Source: PALSA-660 sp036508075 (GTDB taxonomy: Bacteria; Actinomycetota; Coriobacteriia; Anaerosomatales; PALSA-660). Taken from it: DNA of 18,877 nucleotides. Below, piece after piece: positions 17,420-18,877 of this stretch; position 1 is the stretch's first letter, and each line of letters begins with the position of its first letter. Location of the stretch: NCBI GenBank assembly GCA_036508075.1, contig DATCIA010000101.1, forward strand, positions 1-18,877, given 5' to 3'. The position numbers and the translations under genes were made by a program. The notes under the pieces are model-generated. The model was given only the letters and a program-made list of their open reading frames with translations. It was not told the DNA's origin and did not search any database.

Positions 17420-18532
17420 ATGCCCTCCACACGCGATTACTACGAAGTGCTCGGAGTCGAGCGCGGAGCCAGCGCCGACGAGATCAAGAAGGCGTATCGC
17501 AGCCGCGCGCGCGATGTGCACCCGGACACGAGCGACCATGAGGACGCCGAAGAGCGCTTCAAGGAGCTCAACGAGGCGTACGAGGTGCTTTCGGACACCG
17601 GTAAGCGCTCGAACTACGACCAGTTCGGCACCGCCGAACCGCAGCAGGGTTTCGGCGGCGGCTACGGCTACGGGGACCCGTTCGGTGGTGGCGTCGGTGA
17701 CCTGTTCTCGGTGATCTTCGAGGGTATGGGCGGCGGCGGGCGCCAGCAGGTCCGTACCGAGGGCCGCGACATGTCCGCTCAGGTCGTCATCAGCCTCGAC
17801 GAGGCCTTCTCCGGAGTCACGGAGCAGGTCACCTACAACCGGCTCGCGCCGTGCGCGACGTGCTCCGCATCGGGCGCCGCCGAAGGCGGGACCGTCAAGA
17901 CCTGCCCGGTGTGTCAGGGGACCGGCCAGGTGAGCTCGGCGCGCCGCACCTTCCTGGGAACGTTCCAGTCGGTGGCCGCGTGCGAGACGTGCGGAGCAAC
18001 GGGAACGGTCGTCGACCCGCCCTGCCCGTCGTGCGGGGGGCAGGGCCGTGTACAGGTCCGCGAGACCGTTGAGGTCGAGGTCCCGGCGGGGATCCGCGAC
18101 GGTCAGAGCATCGGCGTCACCTCCAAGGGTGAGGCCGGTCTGAGGGGTGACCGTACCGGTGATCTGATCGTGACCGTGCGCATCCGGCCCCACGAGTTCC
18201 TGCACCGGGAGGGCGACGACCTGCACGCGCGCGCCGGGGTCCCGATGACCGTGGCTGCGCTCGGAGGTGAGGTCCGGGTACCGGTGTTCGGGCGCTCCGT
18301 GACCGTGAAGGTCCCCGCGGCGGCGCAGAACGGCGACATCCTGACCGCCCGCGGTGAGGGCATGCCGAGGCATCGGGCCGGGAACGGCGATCTCGTGGTG
18401 CACGTGAACATCACCGTCCCGCGCAAGCTCACCAAGGAGCAGCGCAAGCTCCTGGAGCAGCTGGCCGGCACCATGGGCGAAGTGACGGAGCATTCGAAGC
18501 TCGACCGCGTCCGCGACTGGCTGGGACTCTAG
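17420..18532 (+). CDS. dnaJ: Chaperone protein DnaJ
   Basis: A 370-residue type I Hsp40. The J domain has 'DYYEVLGVERGASADEIKKA' and HPD at 34-36. A Gly/Phe-rich region (about residues 75-110, 'GFGGGYGYGDPFGGG') follows. Four zinc-finger repeats are intact with cysteine pairs at 145/148, 162/165, 188/191 and 202/205; the first reads CATCSASG rather than the canonical CxxCxGxG. The C-terminal substrate-binding domains end 'LDRVRDWLGL'. It stimulates DnaK ATPase and binds unfolded protein in the cytoplasm. ATG 17420 is preceded by GGGAG at 17411-17415, four bases away. It follows hrcA and probably shares its CIRCE-controlled promoter. rsmE begins ten bases downstream. Confidence 0.98.
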   Translation: MPSTRDYYEVLGVERGASADEIKKAYRSRARDVHPDTSDHEDAEERFKELNEAYEVLSDTGKRSNYDQFGTAEPQQGFGGGYGYGDPFGGGVGDLFSVIFEGMGGGGRQQVRTEGRDMSAQVVISLDEAFSGVTEQVTYNRLAPCATCSASGAAEGGTVKTCPVCQGTGQVSSARRTFLGTFQSVAACETCGATGTVVDPPCPSCGGQGRVQVRETVEVEVPAGIRDGQSIGVTSKGEAGLRGDRTGDLIVTVRIRPHEFLHREGDDLHARAGVPMTVAALGGEVRVPVFGRSVTVKVPAAAQNGDILTARGEGMPRHRAGNGDLVVHVNITVPRKLTKEQRKLLEQLAGTMGEVTEHSKLDRVRDWLGL

Positions 18533-18542
18533 GGGGACATCG

Positions 18543-18877
18543 ATGACGCTGCACCGGTTCTTTCTCGAGGGCGCGTTGCCGGAGGACGGTTCGTGCGGCG
18601 TCGAGTTGCAGACGAGCGAGTCCGACCGCCATCACATGGCGCGCGTGTTGCGACTCGGTCCCGGGGACCGGATCATCGTGGCGGACCCCGATAGCCGGGA
18701 GGCCGAGGCGACACTCGTGTCCGCGTCGTCCGAACGCGTGACCGCCGACATCGGCCCGGCGATCGAACGTCCGCGGCAGCCCTGCGTCGTGCTGGCCGCC
18801 GGGATCGCTCGCCGGGAGCGCATGGAGTTCACCATCCAGAAGGCCACCGAGCTGGGCGTGACCGAGATCTGGCCGCT
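18543..18877 (+). CDS. rsmE: 16S rRNA (uracil-1498-N3)-methyltransferase RsmE, N-terminal part (3' truncated)
   Basis: The frame from ATG 18543 runs off the window after 111 codons. GGGGGAC at 18534-18540 is a ribosome-binding site. The N-terminus 'HRFFLEGALPE' and 'SDRHHMARVLRLGPGDRIIVAD' form the PUA-like domain of RsmE, and 'VLAAGIARRERMEFTIQKATELGV' opens the SPOUT methyltransferase domain. The family methylates N3 of U1498 in 16S rRNA. The start lies ten bases after dnaJ, so it is probably cotranscribed. In many Gram-positive genomes prmA stands between dnaJ and rsmE; it is absent here. Confidence 0.92.
   Translation, partial: MTLHRFFLEGALPEDGSCGVELQTSESDRHHMARVLRLGPGDRIIVADPDSREAEATLVSASSERVTADIGPAIERPRQPCVVLAAGIARRERMEFTIQKATELGVTEIWP

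Overview
This is a GC-rich, gene-dense bacterial chromosome segment. It carries mostly housekeeping genes in an order common in Gram-positive bacteria: LCP protein, rsfS, then leuS, comEA, comEC, holA, rpsT, lepA, hemW, hrcA, dnaJ and rsmE. The base composition, frequent GTG starts, GTGA stop/start overlaps, a LytR_C-type LCP protein and secreted proteins with Sec signal peptides suggest an Actinomycetota lineage. The Coriobacteriia and their environmental relatives fit best, but this is inference from style and gene order; no taxonomic marker was compared.

Layout. (1) 1-1925, plus strand: the 3' end of an LCP (LytR/CpsA/Psr) cell-wall gene, rsfS and an EamA-type transporter. They are joined by overlapping GTGA stop/starts and probably form the distal part of one operon. 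(2) 1944-2125: a tRNA-Ala(GGC) gene with a well-formed promoter and a strong downstream hairpin. (3) 2126-5885: two secreted-protein genes that look accessory. One is a matrixin-like metalloprotease with three tandem 80-residue beta-sandwich repeats and an Ig-like tail. The other is a coiled-coil protein with a lysozyme-like C-terminal domain. (4) 5913-8493: leuS with its own promoter. (5) 8494-12673: a structured 144-base leader, then comEA, comEC (DNA uptake) and holA (DNA polymerase III delta). (6) rpsT runs convergently on the minus strand and shares a 240-base divergent promoter region with lepA. (7) 13194-18877: lepA, hemW, hrcA, dnaJ and the 5' part of rsmE on the plus strand. A CIRCE-like operator overlaps the -10 element in front of hrcA.

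No mobile element, CRISPR array or defence system is visible. Most of the window is ordinary core genome. The points worth a second look are: the metalloprotease with Asp in the usual third zinc-ligand position and freshly duplicated 240-bp units; the start of the lysozyme-like gene, where a good ribosome-binding site points at an ACG codon; the structured leader and SD-sequestering hairpin before comEA; the 202-base out-of-phase overlap of comEC into holA; the apparently leaderless lepA (and perhaps hrcA) transcripts; and the CIRCE-overlapped promoter of an hrcA-dnaJ unit that lacks grpE and dnaK.
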